64,000 nucleotides of DNA from Pedobacter miscanthi (lineage in GTDB: Bacteria > Bacteroidota > Bacteroidia > Sphingobacteriales > Sphingobacteriaceae), in the NCBI RefSeq assembly GCF_003315595.1, contig NZ_QNQU01000028.1, positions 21,668 through 85,667 of the forward strand. The letters run 5' to 3'. Numbering within the stretch: the first letter of the stretch is position 1; every line of letters starts with the position of its first letter. Below are positions 25,715-34,261 of this stretch, in pieces. The position numbers were made by a program, and so were the translations under genes. The notes beneath the pieces were generated by a model. That model did not search any database. It was not told the origin of the DNA and saw only the letters and a program-made list of their open reading frames with translations.

Positions 25715-28315
25715 TTAATCCGCTTTTTGGTTCAGGAACACAAAATTGTGGTCGAACATATCCAGCTTAATTTTGCTGTCTTTATCTATCTTACCCGCCA
25801 ATATCTCTTTCGACAGTTCGTTTAAGATTCTTTTTTGGATAACCCTTTTTAGCGGTCTCGCGCCAAACTGTGGATCGTAACCCAATTGTGCCAACCAATC
25901 TAAAGCTTCGTCGCTGGCTTCCATTTCTATGCCCATTTCGGCCAGGGTTTGCTGTACATGTTTAAACTGCAAGCTCACAATGTTTCTGATTTCGCTGCGG
26001 TTTAACGGGGTAAACATAATCAGCTCATCAATCCTGTTTAAAAACTCCGGACGGATGGTTTGTTTTAACACCTCGAACAATTCGTTTTTGGTTTTAGCAA
26101 TTACTTCGTCGCGGTTTTCATCGCTTAAATTTTTAAAATTATCCTGAATCAAATGCGCTCCGATGTTTGATGTCATGATGATGATGGTATTTTTAAAATT
26201 CACCGTCCTGCCTTTATTATCGGTTAAACGGCCATCATCCAACACCTGTAACAGGATATTAAATACATCCGGATGTGCTTTTTCAATCTCATCAAGCAAT
26301 ACCACCGAATAGGGTTTGCGCCTAACGGCTTCTGTTAACTGTCCGCCTTCATCGTAACCTACATATCCCGGAGGCGCTCCAATCAATCGCGATACGGCGT
26401 GGCGTTCCTGGTATTCGCTCATATCAATACGGGTTAAAGCATTTTCATCGTTGAACAGAAATTCTGCTAAAGCCTTTGCCAATTCGGTTTTACCCACTCC
26501 GGTTGTACCTAAAAAGATGAAAGAGCCAATTGGTTTGCGTTTATCCTGCAAACCTGCACGAGAGCGACGGATGGCGTCAGAAATGGCTTCAATTGCTTCA
26601 TCCTGTCCGGCAACACGCTGGTGTAGTTCTTCTTCTAAATGAAGCAGCTTTTCACGTTCACTGGCAATCAGTTTGGTAACCGGAATGCCTGTCCAACGGC
26701 CCACCACACCTGCAATATCATCGGCCGTAACTTCCTCTTTAAGCATTCGGCTATCGGTCTGCTGACTTTCAAGATCGGCTTTAAGTTTTTCCACTTTATC
26801 CTGAGCTTCTTTAATTTTTCCGTAACGGATTTCAGCAACTTTGCCATAATCTCCGGCACGTTCAGCCTGTTCGGCCTCTAATTTATAATGCTCAATCTGC
26901 TCTAATTCATTGTTAACTGCATCTACCAGGTCTTTTTCACCCTGCCATTTCGCTTTAAATTCGTCGCGCTCTGCCGATAAATTGGCAATTTCTTCCGAAA
27001 GTTCTTTAACTTTTCTATCGTCTTTTTCACGTTTAATGGCTTCGCGTTCAATTTCCAAACGCATAATCTCGCGGTCTAAAGCATCAACATGTTCTGGTAC
27101 ACTGTCCATTTCCATGCGTAATTTCGATGCAGCCTCATCCATTAAATCGATGGCTTTATCCGGTAAAAAACGATCAGAAATATACCGCTGACTCATTTCT
27201 ACAGCTGCAATGATGGCTTCGTCTTTAATCCGCACTTTGTGGTGGGTTTCGTAACGCTCTTTTAATCCGCGGAGGATCGAAATCGCATCCTGGGTATCAG
27301 GTTCTTCAACCATCACCTTCTGGAAACGGCGCTCCAAGGCTTTATCTTTTTCAAGGTATTTCTGGTATTCATCCAAAGTAGTTGCGCCAATAGCACGTAA
27401 TTCTCCACGGGCCAGGGCAGGTTTTAAGATGTTTGCGGCATCCATTGCGCCTTCGCCACCACCGGCACCCACCAAAGTATGGATCTCATCAATAAACAGG
27501 ATAATATCCCCATCACTTTGTGTAACCTCTTTAACTACAGCTTTTAAACGCTCTTCGAATTCGCCTTTGTATTTTGCACCTGCAATTAATGCACCCATAT
27601 CAAGCGAGTACACCACTTTACTTTTCAGGTTTTCGGGCACGTCGCCTTTAATAATCCTGAAAGCAATACCTTCTGCAATAGCCGTTTTACCCACACCAGG
27701 CTCACCGATCAAAATCGGGTTGTTCTTGGTTCTGCGCGATAAAATCTGAATCACGCGGCGGATTTCCTCATCACGGCCGATTACCGGATCCAGTTTTCCG
27801 CTCTCGGCATACTCGTTCAGGTTACGGGCATATTTGCTTAAAGCCTGGTAAGTTGCTTCGGCATTCTGATCGGTTACGCGGTTATCGCCACGTAACTCTG
27901 TAATGGCTTTTTTAAGGTCCTTTTCATTAACACCCTGTTCTTTTAGTAATTTCGCAGTGCTATCATTAACGGCTAATATGCCCAATAACAAATGTTCTAC
28001 GGATACAAATTCATCTTTAAATTCTTTTAAAAATGTTTGCGCTTTCTGTAAAACGCTATTGGCATTTGATGACAGATAGACATTGCTTCCGCTCACTTTC
28101 GGGAATTTGGCAATCTCTGCATCTAAGTTTTGATTTAGTGTATTCAGGTTAACGTTCAGTTTCTTTAAAACATAAGAAACCACGTTTTCATCAACAGTAA
28201 GCAAACCTTTAAGCAGGTGTGCCGTTTCAATAGCCTGTTGCTGATTGCCTTGGGCTATTTCAGAAGCCTGTTGAACTGCTTCCTGGGCTTTTATGGTAAA
28301 ATTGTTGAAGTTCAT
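25715..28315 (-). CDS. clpB: ATP-dependent disaggregase ClpB
   Basis: 866 residues, normal for ClpB. N-terminal repeat domain starts MNFNNFTIKAQEAVQQA; first AAA+ domain has Walker A GEPGVGKTA and Walker B ILFIDEIHT; a long coiled-coil middle domain (about 410-530) distinguishes it from ClpA/ClpC; second AAA+ has GTTGVGKTE and VVLLDEIEKAHPDV. No IGF/L loop for ClpP docking was noted, as expected. With DnaK it dissolves protein aggregates after heat stress. Single gene with its own terminator. I found no convincing CIRCE-like operator upstream. Confidence 0.97.
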   Translation of the reverse strand: MNFNNFTIKAQEAVQQASEIAQGNQQQAIETAHLLKGLLTVDENVVSYVLKKLNVNLNTLNQNLDAEIAKFPKVSGSNVYLSSNANSVLQKAQTFLKEFKDEFVSVEHLLLGILAVNDSTAKLLKEQGVNEKDLKKAITELRGDNRVTDQNAEATYQALSKYARNLNEYAESGKLDPVIGRDEEIRRVIQILSRRTKNNPILIGEPGVGKTAIAEGIAFRIIKGDVPENLKSKVVYSLDMGALIAGAKYKGEFEERLKAVVKEVTQSDGDIILFIDEIHTLVGAGGGEGAMDAANILKPALARGELRAIGATTLDEYQKYLEKDKALERRFQKVMVEEPDTQDAISILRGLKERYETHHKVRIKDEAIIAAVEMSQRYISDRFLPDKAIDLMDEAASKLRMEMDSVPEHVDALDREIMRLEIEREAIKREKDDRKVKELSEEIANLSAERDEFKAKWQGEKDLVDAVNNELEQIEHYKLEAEQAERAGDYGKVAEIRYGKIKEAQDKVEKLKADLESQQTDSRMLKEEVTADDIAGVVGRWTGIPVTKLIASEREKLLHLEEELHQRVAGQDEAIEAISDAIRRSRAGLQDKRKPIGSFIFLGTTGVGKTELAKALAEFLFNDENALTRIDMSEYQERHAVSRLIGAPPGYVGYDEGGQLTEAVRRKPYSVVLLDEIEKAHPDVFNILLQVLDDGRLTDNKGRTVNFKNTIIIMTSNIGAHLIQDNFKNLSDENRDEVIAKTKNELFEVLKQTIRPEFLNRIDELIMFTPLNRSEIRNIVSLQFKHVQQTLAEMGIEMEASDEALDWLAQLGYDPQFGARPLKRVIQKRILNELSKEILAGKIDKDSKIKLDMFDHNFVFLNQKAD

Positions 28316-28525
28316 ATTCCCTTTTAAGTCAAAACAAATGCCACTGTTATTTTGATTTTAGAATCGGAAATTTTGTCGGTAAGATTTTATTTTTAATGAC
28401 TAAATTACTGATTTATAGTATTTTGTGCTGAAAATTTGTCGTGTCGTAAGTGTTGAGCCTCTCAGGTTTTCGAAACGTGCGGGGTTTGTATTGATAATTG
28501 GTAACTGTTAACTGATTAGGGCGTT

Positions 28526-28606
28526 ACCCTTTCCCGATGAAAAATCGGGAAAGGGTCAGGCTTTTCAGGGCTGCGCTTCGCTCCGGTACCGATGAAGGAT
28601 CGGTAC
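28526..28606. repeat. Pair of strong hairpins with GATGAAnnATC core
   Basis: Hairpin 1 has 13-bp arms, ACCCTTTCCCGAT (28526) and ATCGGGAAAGGGT (28544), with loop GAAAA. Hairpin 2 has arms GTACCGAT (28586) and ATCGGTAC (28599) with loop GAAGG. A third with the same core, CCCCGATGAAAAATCGGGAC, occurs near 63650. They lie in the 1.4-kb gap between clpB and the rhamnosidase gene. The area 28610-28740 holds further dispersed fragments including CCTGCCCGTACAGGCGGGGAG. Confidence 0.75.
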
Positions 28607-28802
28607 TGAACCCTTACAATCCCTAACGCGGGAGTATCGCAAGTAGACCTCGCAGGTTTAAAAATAAATCCATCCTCTCGACTGAAGCACAGCGAAATGC
28701 CTGCCCGTACAGGCGGGGAGAGATCTATCTCGATAGATTTCCTTATTTAGGTAGACCTCGCAGGTTTTTGAAACCTGCGAGGTCTGGACAGTGGCATCTG
28801 AA

Positions 28803-28949
28803 TTATTTCCTAACTTTTTGCTCAATAACATACTGACCAGCCGCTAAATCTATTTTTTTACTACCAGGTTTACCATTAACAGAAATACTTGAGACGGAAT
28901 TTACCGGTAAACTAATGCTGGCAGTAGAGTTGGCCGGAATGGTAATATC
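28803..28949 (-). pseudogene. GH78 C-terminal tail copy A (in-frame)
   Basis: Translates in the rhamnosidase frame from DITIPANSTASISLPVNS through ISVNGKPGSKKIDLAAGQ to EQKVRK and stop, 48 residues. Compared with the complete gene it has one codon fewer (GKPGSKK against GKTTGGNK), so the length change keeps the frame. No start codon or upstream gene body is attached; the 5' side joins palindromic DNA at GCTAAAAC. Confidence 0.85.
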
Positions 28950-29113
28950 GTTTTAGCTAACGCTCGTTTCTAACGAGCGTTGAATAATTTATCGTTTCAA
29001 ACGATAGAATCGTTTCGCTATTTATGCGCTCGTTTGGAAACGAGCGCAAGCATTTTTTATTTCAGACTTCCCAGATTTTTGAAACCTGCGAGGTCTGGAC
29101 AGTGGCATCTTAA

Positions 29114-29263
29114 TTATTTCCCAACTTTTTGCTCAATTATATGCTTACCTGCCGCTAAATTTATTTTGTTACCACCAGTAATTTTACCATTGACAGAAAT
29201 ACTTGCGCCGGAATTTACCGTTAAATTTATGGTGGCAGTAGAGTTGGCCGGAATGGTAATATC
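29114..29263 (-). pseudogene. GH78 C-terminal tail copy B (in-frame)
   Basis: Reads DITIPANSTATINLTVNSGA, SISVNGKITGGNKINLAAG and IIEQKVGK then stop, 49 residues, the same length as the tail of the complete gene. No frameshift or internal stop despite several substitutions. Its 5' junction (GCTAAAAC) is identical to that of copy A. Confidence 0.85.
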
Positions 29264-29409
29264 GTTTTAGCTAACGCTCGTTTCTAATGAGCGTTGAATA
29301 ATTTATCGTTTCACTATTTATGCACTCGTTTGGAAACGAGCGCAAGCATTTTTCTATTTCAGACCTCGCAGGTTTTGAAACCTGCGAGGTCTGGACAGTA
29401 GCAAGTTAA

Positions 29410-29568
29410 TTATTTCCCAACTTTTTGCTTAATTACATACTTACCTGCCGCTAAATCTATTTTAGTACTACCAGTAATTTTACCATTAACAGAAATACTT
29501 GCGACGGAATTTACCAGTAAATTAATGCTGGCAGTAGAGTTGGCCGGAATGGTAATATTGTACCTGAT
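29410..29568 (-). pseudogene. GH78 C-terminal tail copy C (in-frame)
   Basis: Reads YNITIPANSTASINLLVNS, VASISVNGKITGSTKIDLAAG and VIKQKVGK then stop. This copy reaches slightly further 5' than A and B, retaining ATCAGGTA before the aligned part, so its junction with the palindromic DNA differs by about 8 bases. The frame is intact. Confidence 0.85.
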
Positions 29569-29730
29569 TTTAGCTAACGCTTGTTTCTAACGAGCGTTGA
29601 ATAATTTATCGTTTCAAACGATAGAATCGTTTCACTATTTATGCACTCGTTTGGAAACGTGCGCTAGCATTTTCTATTTCAGACCTCGCAGGTTTTTGAA
29701 ACCTGCGAGGTCTAGATAGTAGCATCTTAA

Positions 29731-32406
29731 TTATTTCCCAACTTTTTGCTCAATAACGTACTTACCAGCCGCTAAATCTATTTTGTTACCACCAGTAGTT
29801 TTACCATTAACAGAAATACTTACGCCGGAATTTACCGGCAAATTAATGCTAGCTGTAGAGTTGGCCGGAATGGTAATATCATACCTGATCCCGTTATTAA
29901 TCCTTTTCCAGGCGCTGGTAATTTTTCCATAAGGGCCAATGTGGCTCGCTTCGAAATTATCCAGACCTTCCATAATATGTGGATTAAGGATGATATGTTT
30001 AAAGCCCGGATGTTTTTCATCAGGTTTAATTCCTCCGGGCGATTTATATAACCATGCTCCGATTTCACCGAACATGATGTGGTTCATCGAGATGTCTGAT
30101 TTGGCATCAATCGGCCAGTTTTCGTACAAAGTAGTCGCTCCGTTTTCCATCCACCAGCCCCAGCTTGGATAAGTTTTCTGGGCGGCAACTTTATAGGCAA
30201 CATCGCTGTAACCATTTTCGCTTAAAGCATTTAAAATGGCTTTGGTGCCCAACAAACCAACATCTAAATGGAAACCATCAGCTTCTACACGCTTGGCTAA
30301 ATTTTTGGCAACCAGGGCAACTGATTCTTCGGGAACAATTTTCCAGTAAAGCGGAACACTCATTTCAGTTTGTATGCCGGTGTTATAAATCCCTTTTTCT
30401 TTGTTCAGGTATTTGGCATTAAAAGCATCTTTTATTTTTTTAGCGAGCGCTGTATATTTTATATAATCATCATTTTTACCTAATATTTTTGCTGCTTTGG
30501 CTAAAATCATCACATCTGCATAATAATAACAGGTAGAAGTAAGCTCTACCGGAGATTTTGATTTCACCGGGATCCAATCGCCCAGGCCCCAGGTAGTTAA
30601 ACCCGTAGGGTAGGTTTCATCAATATGGTTTACGTATTTCCTGATATTTTCGTAACAATCAGCAAGCAATTTTTGATCACCATAAAACAGGTACACATTC
30701 CATGGGATGATGGCTATGGTGCTCGTCCAATCAGGTCCGTTTCCCCATTCGTAACCCCAGCCATCGGTAGGGATAATAGAAGGCAGCACACCGTTTGGCT
30801 GTTGTTCATCACGATGGTCGGCCAGCCATTTTTCGTAAATCGTAATACCATCAAAGCCATACAAACCTGTTTCTATGGCAATCTGCGCATCACCTGTCCA
30901 GCCGTTTTTCTCTCTTTGCGGACAATCCGTTGGGTAACCGAAAAGATTGGACAGGTACGAATTATTGGTGGCATAATAGATTTTATTGATAATCGGTTCC
31001 GACGATTTAACATCGCCCACAACCGGCACGTCGCTGTGCATAAAATAACCTACCAAATCTTCTTTTTGCAATTGAATAGGGGCAGAGCTGGTTACCTCCA
31101 CATATTGAAAACCTTTATAGTTAAAATGTGGCATAAAACTTTGCGCACCTTTTCCATTTAAAATTAAAATATCGGTCTGAAAAGGATCTGTATTATCCGT
31201 TGGGCGGTAATGGGCATCGATGTTCGAGATATCTACATGTCCGTTAGGGTATAAACGCTCGCCGTGTTTTAGTTTAATCACTGTTCCGGCAGGGCCATTT
31301 ACAGTGATTTTGCTTACCCCCGAGATATTCCTGCCCAAATCGAACAGGTAAGTGGTATCATTAAATTTTCTGATGCTTTTACTGGCAATTTCTTCTACAT
31401 CGCGGATTGGATGTAATGCCTGTGCCACAATATTTTTGGATGGTGCAGAGCGGAACATCACGTCTTTCCAGCCTTTATCATCAAAGTTAGGAGTATTCCA
31501 GCCTGTTTTTTCCAGTCGTGCGTCGTAATGTTCGGCCGTATAAATGCTGTTGAAAATAATAGGACTTAAAGCAGTTTTCCAGTCCTTGCCCGATTTAATG
31601 GTTTCGGTGGTACCATCTTCGTAAGTTAGACGTATATCGAGACAAAAAGTGGGTCTGTTACGCCATGGAGCACGGTCGAAATACCAAACAGCGATAGATT
31701 GGTGGTTGTACCAGCCATTGCCCAATAGTACGCCGATGGCATTTTTTCCCTGGTTAATGGCATTTGTTACATCGTAAGTTAAGTACAATGTTCTTCTATC
31801 GAAGCGGGTATACATCGGATCCATGCGGTGGTTGCCGATTTTCTTTCCGTTAATTGAAAGTTCATATAATCCCGCTGCAGCGATGTAGGCCCTTGCCGAT
31901 TTAATTTTTTTATTGGCGTTAAAGGTATTGCGGAAATAGGGGGCAGGTTTAAGTTTGGTGTTTTCGGTATCCGAAATCCATGAGCCCTGCCAGTTTTCCA
32001 TTTTCATCATGCCTGTTTCAAAACTGGCGATGTTGGCTTTATTTGATTTTTTATTATTTCCATTTGCGATATCTACCCGCCAATAGTACTTGGTAAAAGG
32101 TTTTAGTAGTTGGCCAGAATAAACGATCAGATTTTGATCTGACTTCACCCAGCCTGTATTCCATAGTTTTGCGTTAGCTTTTATTAATGAGGCAGAATCT
32201 GTATCAACCAGAATACGGTAAGCGCTTTGTTTGGCACCCTGGCCGGCATCGTCCATTTGCCAGGTAAAACGAGGGTTTGTGCTATCCAGGCCAATAGGGT
32301 TAACCAAATATTCGGTTTTTAAAGCGGTACCCGATTGGGCAAAAGATTTGGAAAGTGGAGAAAGGGCAAAAAGTAAAGTGGTAATTTGTAAAAATCTTTG
32401 GTTCAT
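29731..32406 (-). CDS. Alpha-L-rhamnosidase, glycoside hydrolase family 78
   Basis: 891 residues with a signal peptide (MNQRFLQITTLLFALSPLSKSFAQ). Domain order is that of GH78: an N-terminal Ig-like/fibronectin region, the Bac_rhamnosid_N jelly-roll (SARAYIAAAGLYELSINGKKIG, then DPMYTRFDRRTLYLTYDVT), an (alpha/alpha)6 catalytic barrel with CPQREKNGWTGDAQ, which holds the catalytic acid segment of the family, and a C-terminal beta-sandwich. It cleaves terminal rhamnose from plant or bacterial glycans in the periplasm or outside. It appears to be alone rather than in a SusCD locus within this window. Its 3' end is copied three times downstream. Confidence 0.93.
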   Translation of the reverse strand: MNQRFLQITTLLFALSPLSKSFAQSGTALKTEYLVNPIGLDSTNPRFTWQMDDAGQGAKQSAYRILVDTDSASLIKANAKLWNTGWVKSDQNLIVYSGQLLKPFTKYYWRVDIANGNNKKSNKANIASFETGMMKMENWQGSWISDTENTKLKPAPYFRNTFNANKKIKSARAYIAAAGLYELSINGKKIGNHRMDPMYTRFDRRTLYLTYDVTNAINQGKNAIGVLLGNGWYNHQSIAVWYFDRAPWRNRPTFCLDIRLTYEDGTTETIKSGKDWKTALSPIIFNSIYTAEHYDARLEKTGWNTPNFDDKGWKDVMFRSAPSKNIVAQALHPIRDVEEIASKSIRKFNDTTYLFDLGRNISGVSKITVNGPAGTVIKLKHGERLYPNGHVDISNIDAHYRPTDNTDPFQTDILILNGKGAQSFMPHFNYKGFQYVEVTSSAPIQLQKEDLVGYFMHSDVPVVGDVKSSEPIINKIYYATNNSYLSNLFGYPTDCPQREKNGWTGDAQIAIETGLYGFDGITIYEKWLADHRDEQQPNGVLPSIIPTDGWGYEWGNGPDWTSTIAIIPWNVYLFYGDQKLLADCYENIRKYVNHIDETYPTGLTTWGLGDWIPVKSKSPVELTSTCYYYADVMILAKAAKILGKNDDYIKYTALAKKIKDAFNAKYLNKEKGIYNTGIQTEMSVPLYWKIVPEESVALVAKNLAKRVEADGFHLDVGLLGTKAILNALSENGYSDVAYKVAAQKTYPSWGWWMENGATTLYENWPIDAKSDISMNHIMFGEIGAWLYKSPGGIKPDEKHPGFKHIILNPHIMEGLDNFEASHIGPYGKITSAWKRINNGIRYDITIPANSTASINLPVNSGVSISVNGKTTGGNKIDLAAGKYVIEQKVGK

Positions 32407-32488
32407 AGTTTAGGGCTTATCCAAAAACTAAGGTATTAAAATAATATGCTGATAAAAGAACCTCACTGGAATTTTTACGCATAAAAAA

Positions 32489-32508
32489 AGACGAGCTTTA
32501 ACTCGTCT
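32489..32508 (-). terminator. Intrinsic terminator after the SRPBCC gene
   Basis: Perfect 7-bp stem AGACGAG / CTCGTCT with a 6-base loop; seven T follow on the minus strand. Confidence 0.85.
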
Positions 32509-32547
32509 CATTTATCGGTGTCATCACTCAAATCGGTGAATTTTTTT

Positions 32548-32946
32548 TTAACCTAATATTTCTTTCAGTTTTTCTGTCTGATGATCAGCCAGTTTTTGCA
32601 AAGGGCCTGATGCGAGCATTTTCATCATCATATTCAGGTCTGCTGAAATAATGTGTTTAGCAGTGGTTGTTCCGTTTCCGTTATCTGCAACCGTCCATTT
32701 TAACTCTACATCAAAAGGGGCTTTCTCACTAGGAATTGCTGTTATTTCCTGGTTTTCCACCCGGTTAGAGATTTTGATGGCCAATTTAGCCATATTCTGG
32801 ATGGTAAACCTTGCATCATCTTCAGTTGATTCCCAGTTGTAAATATTTTCTGGCATCAATTGCTGATGATTGTTCATATTGGTTAGAAAAGCATAAACCT
32901 CGGCAACGGGTTTATTTACTTCTACTGTGCTTTCAATAACAGTCAT
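32548..32946 (-). CDS. SRPBCC (START-like) family protein
   Basis: 132 residues. The pattern TVIESTVEVNKPVAEVYAFLTNMNNHQQLMPENIYNWEST with a later long C-terminal helix (MMKMLASGPLQKLADHQTEKLKEIL) is that of polyketide-cyclase/dehydrase-like SRPBCC proteins, which bind small hydrophobic ligands. No catalytic residue is evident. It begins 35 bases after pyrE on the same strand and ends at a terminator, so pyrE and this gene are probably co-transcribed. The specific ligand is unknown. Confidence 0.85.
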   Translation of the reverse strand: MTVIESTVEVNKPVAEVYAFLTNMNNHQQLMPENIYNWESTEDDARFTIQNMAKLAIKISNRVENQEITAIPSEKAPFDVELKWTVADNGNGTTTAKHIISADLNMMMKMLASGPLQKLADHQTEKLKEILG

Positions 32947-32981
32947 TATATATTTTTATAGATTTTGTTTTTACTCCAAAC

Positions 32982-33647
32982 TTAGGATTCTGAACTCAAA
33001 ACTTGTCCCTGTCCCCATTCTGAAGGGTTTAAACGCCATTTACCCAGTAATTCCATATCGCTTTTGGCAATAATGCTGTGCTCGGCAGCATAATCAATTA
33101 AAGCAGCATAATTTGATAAGGTAAGGTAACGGCATTTTGCAGCAGCAAAATTTTCGTCTGCTTTTTCGAAACCATATGTAAATATAGCAGCTAAACCGGC
33201 AACTGACAAACCTGCAGCCCTTAAAGCTTCAACAGCCTGTAAGCTGCTTTTTCCGGTGGAGATTAGATCTTCTATTACCACTACACGCTGACCTTCTATC
33301 ACTTCGCCTTCGATTAAACTTCCGGTACCGTGTTCTTTGGCTTTGGCCCTTACATAAATAAATGGTAAACCAAGTTCCTGTGCTACCAAAACACCTTGAG
33401 GGATACCGGCAGTTGCAACACCAGCAATCACATCTACAGAGCCAAATTCTTCCTGTATAGCCTGGGCAAGTTTCTGACGGATGTAAGTTCTAACCTGAGG
33501 GTGGGAAAGGGTAATCCTGTTATCGCAATAAATAGGCGATTTCCAGCCTGACGCCCATGTAAAAGGGTTGTTTGGCTGTAATTTGATTGCTTTTATCTGT
33601 AATAAAAATTCCGCTACCTTTAATTCAATATCACTTTTATTATACAT
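32982..33647 (-). CDS. pyrE: Orotate phosphoribosyltransferase
   Basis: 221 residues. The PRPP-binding motif is VVVIEDLISTGKSS, and the conserved N-terminal block PFTWASGWKSPIYCDNR is diagnostic of OPRTase. The enzyme joins orotate and PRPP to make OMP in de novo pyrimidine synthesis. It leads a two-gene unit with the SRPBCC protein. The 8-10 C-terminal residues (GQVLSSES) are variable. Confidence 0.96.
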   Translation of the reverse strand: MYNKSDIELKVAEFLLQIKAIKLQPNNPFTWASGWKSPIYCDNRITLSHPQVRTYIRQKLAQAIQEEFGSVDVIAGVATAGIPQGVLVAQELGLPFIYVRAKAKEHGTGSLIEGEVIEGQRVVVIEDLISTGKSSLQAVEALRAAGLSVAGLAAIFTYGFEKADENFAAAKCRYLTLSNYAALIDYAAEHSIIAKSDMELLGKWRLNPSEWGQGQVLSSES

Positions 33648-33938
33648 GGCTCAAAATTACAGATTTATTTGTGTTTGTCATAACGTTTATTAAACCCCTT
33701 TGTTTTACATCGGGGAAAAGAAAATTGTAGAAATCGGGATTTGGTTTCGACAATCCAATACTACAAATATCGGAAATTTTGATGGATGCTAAAAGGTATT
33801 TCTTACCACTTGCTGTAAATCAGCAGGATAAAGAATAATTGCGCTAAAAACAGACTATAATTAACTTATCATTGGCTTTAAGCTTTCGGTGATGTAACAA
33901 TTGATAAAGTTGGCCGTCATAATTTATATTTCATAGTT

Positions 33939-34115
33939 ATGATAGTTTTAAAATCTGATTATTTCTCTTCGCACGAACGCCTTACCCGCTTTATCAACGA
34001 AAACCACATTAAACGGGAAGATATTTTAGCCATTACACAGGCTCCAAGCTTTTTTACCATCTTTTTTTATGCGGATGATGCCGTTGAACAAATTACCCAC
34101 GGTTTATTTTCTTAA
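33939..34115 (+). CDS. Small hypothetical protein, 58 residues
   Basis: A short open frame MIVLKSDYFSSHERLTRFIN...HGLFS with balanced composition and a plausible domain (helix HERLTRFINENHI, then strands ILAITQ and FFTIFFYADD). The pattern of a charged helix followed by beta strands looks like a real small protein of the kind that binds a partner rather than chance AT-rich translation. It sits in the 614-base gap between pyrE and the alcohol dehydrogenase gene. No function can be given. Confidence 0.6.
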   Translation: MIVLKSDYFSSHERLTRFINENHIKREDILAITQAPSFFTIFFYADDAVEQITHGLFS

Positions 34116-34261
34116 CGGCACATTAACCTATTGCTAACGGGTAAAATTTATATTGTGATGGTATTCATTGTTTGAATTTTGCAATGAATTATTTGATTTG
34201 CGTAAGCAATCGTAACAAAGCACTGTTTACATTTGTTATGGTACTAATTAATATAAATTTT

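Larger units (their letters stand above)
28741..29730 (-). repeat. Array of ~300-bp units made of a GH78 gene tail plus palindromic elements
   Basis: Three units (spacing 311, 296 and 321 bases) lie directly downstream of the alpha-L-rhamnosidase gene. Each consists of a copy of that gene's last ~150 bases including stop, then a 15-bp-arm hairpin (AGACCTCGCAGGTTT / AAACCTGCGAGGTCT), then further palindromes: GCGCTCGTTT-GG-AAACGAGCGC, ATCGTTT-C-AAACGAT and AACGCTCGTT-TCT-AACGAGCGTT. The palindromes are strict in most units and eroded in some (for example 29064, CTTCCCAGATT). The hairpin with AGACCTCGCAGG is also found singly at 28752 and in part at 28643. Confidence 0.92.

Noticed and set aside
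28328..28343. Sigma-54-like TGGCA-N-TTGA element upstream of clpB on the minus strand
   Set aside because: The -12 part lies so close to the start codon that transcription would begin almost at the ATG; no ribosome-binding site would remain, and the GC of the -12 box reads GA.
28980..29270. Plus-strand frame in the GH78 tail array
   Set aside because: It is antisense to the tail copies and palindromes, and its composition (LKPARSGQWHLNYFPTF) follows the repeats.
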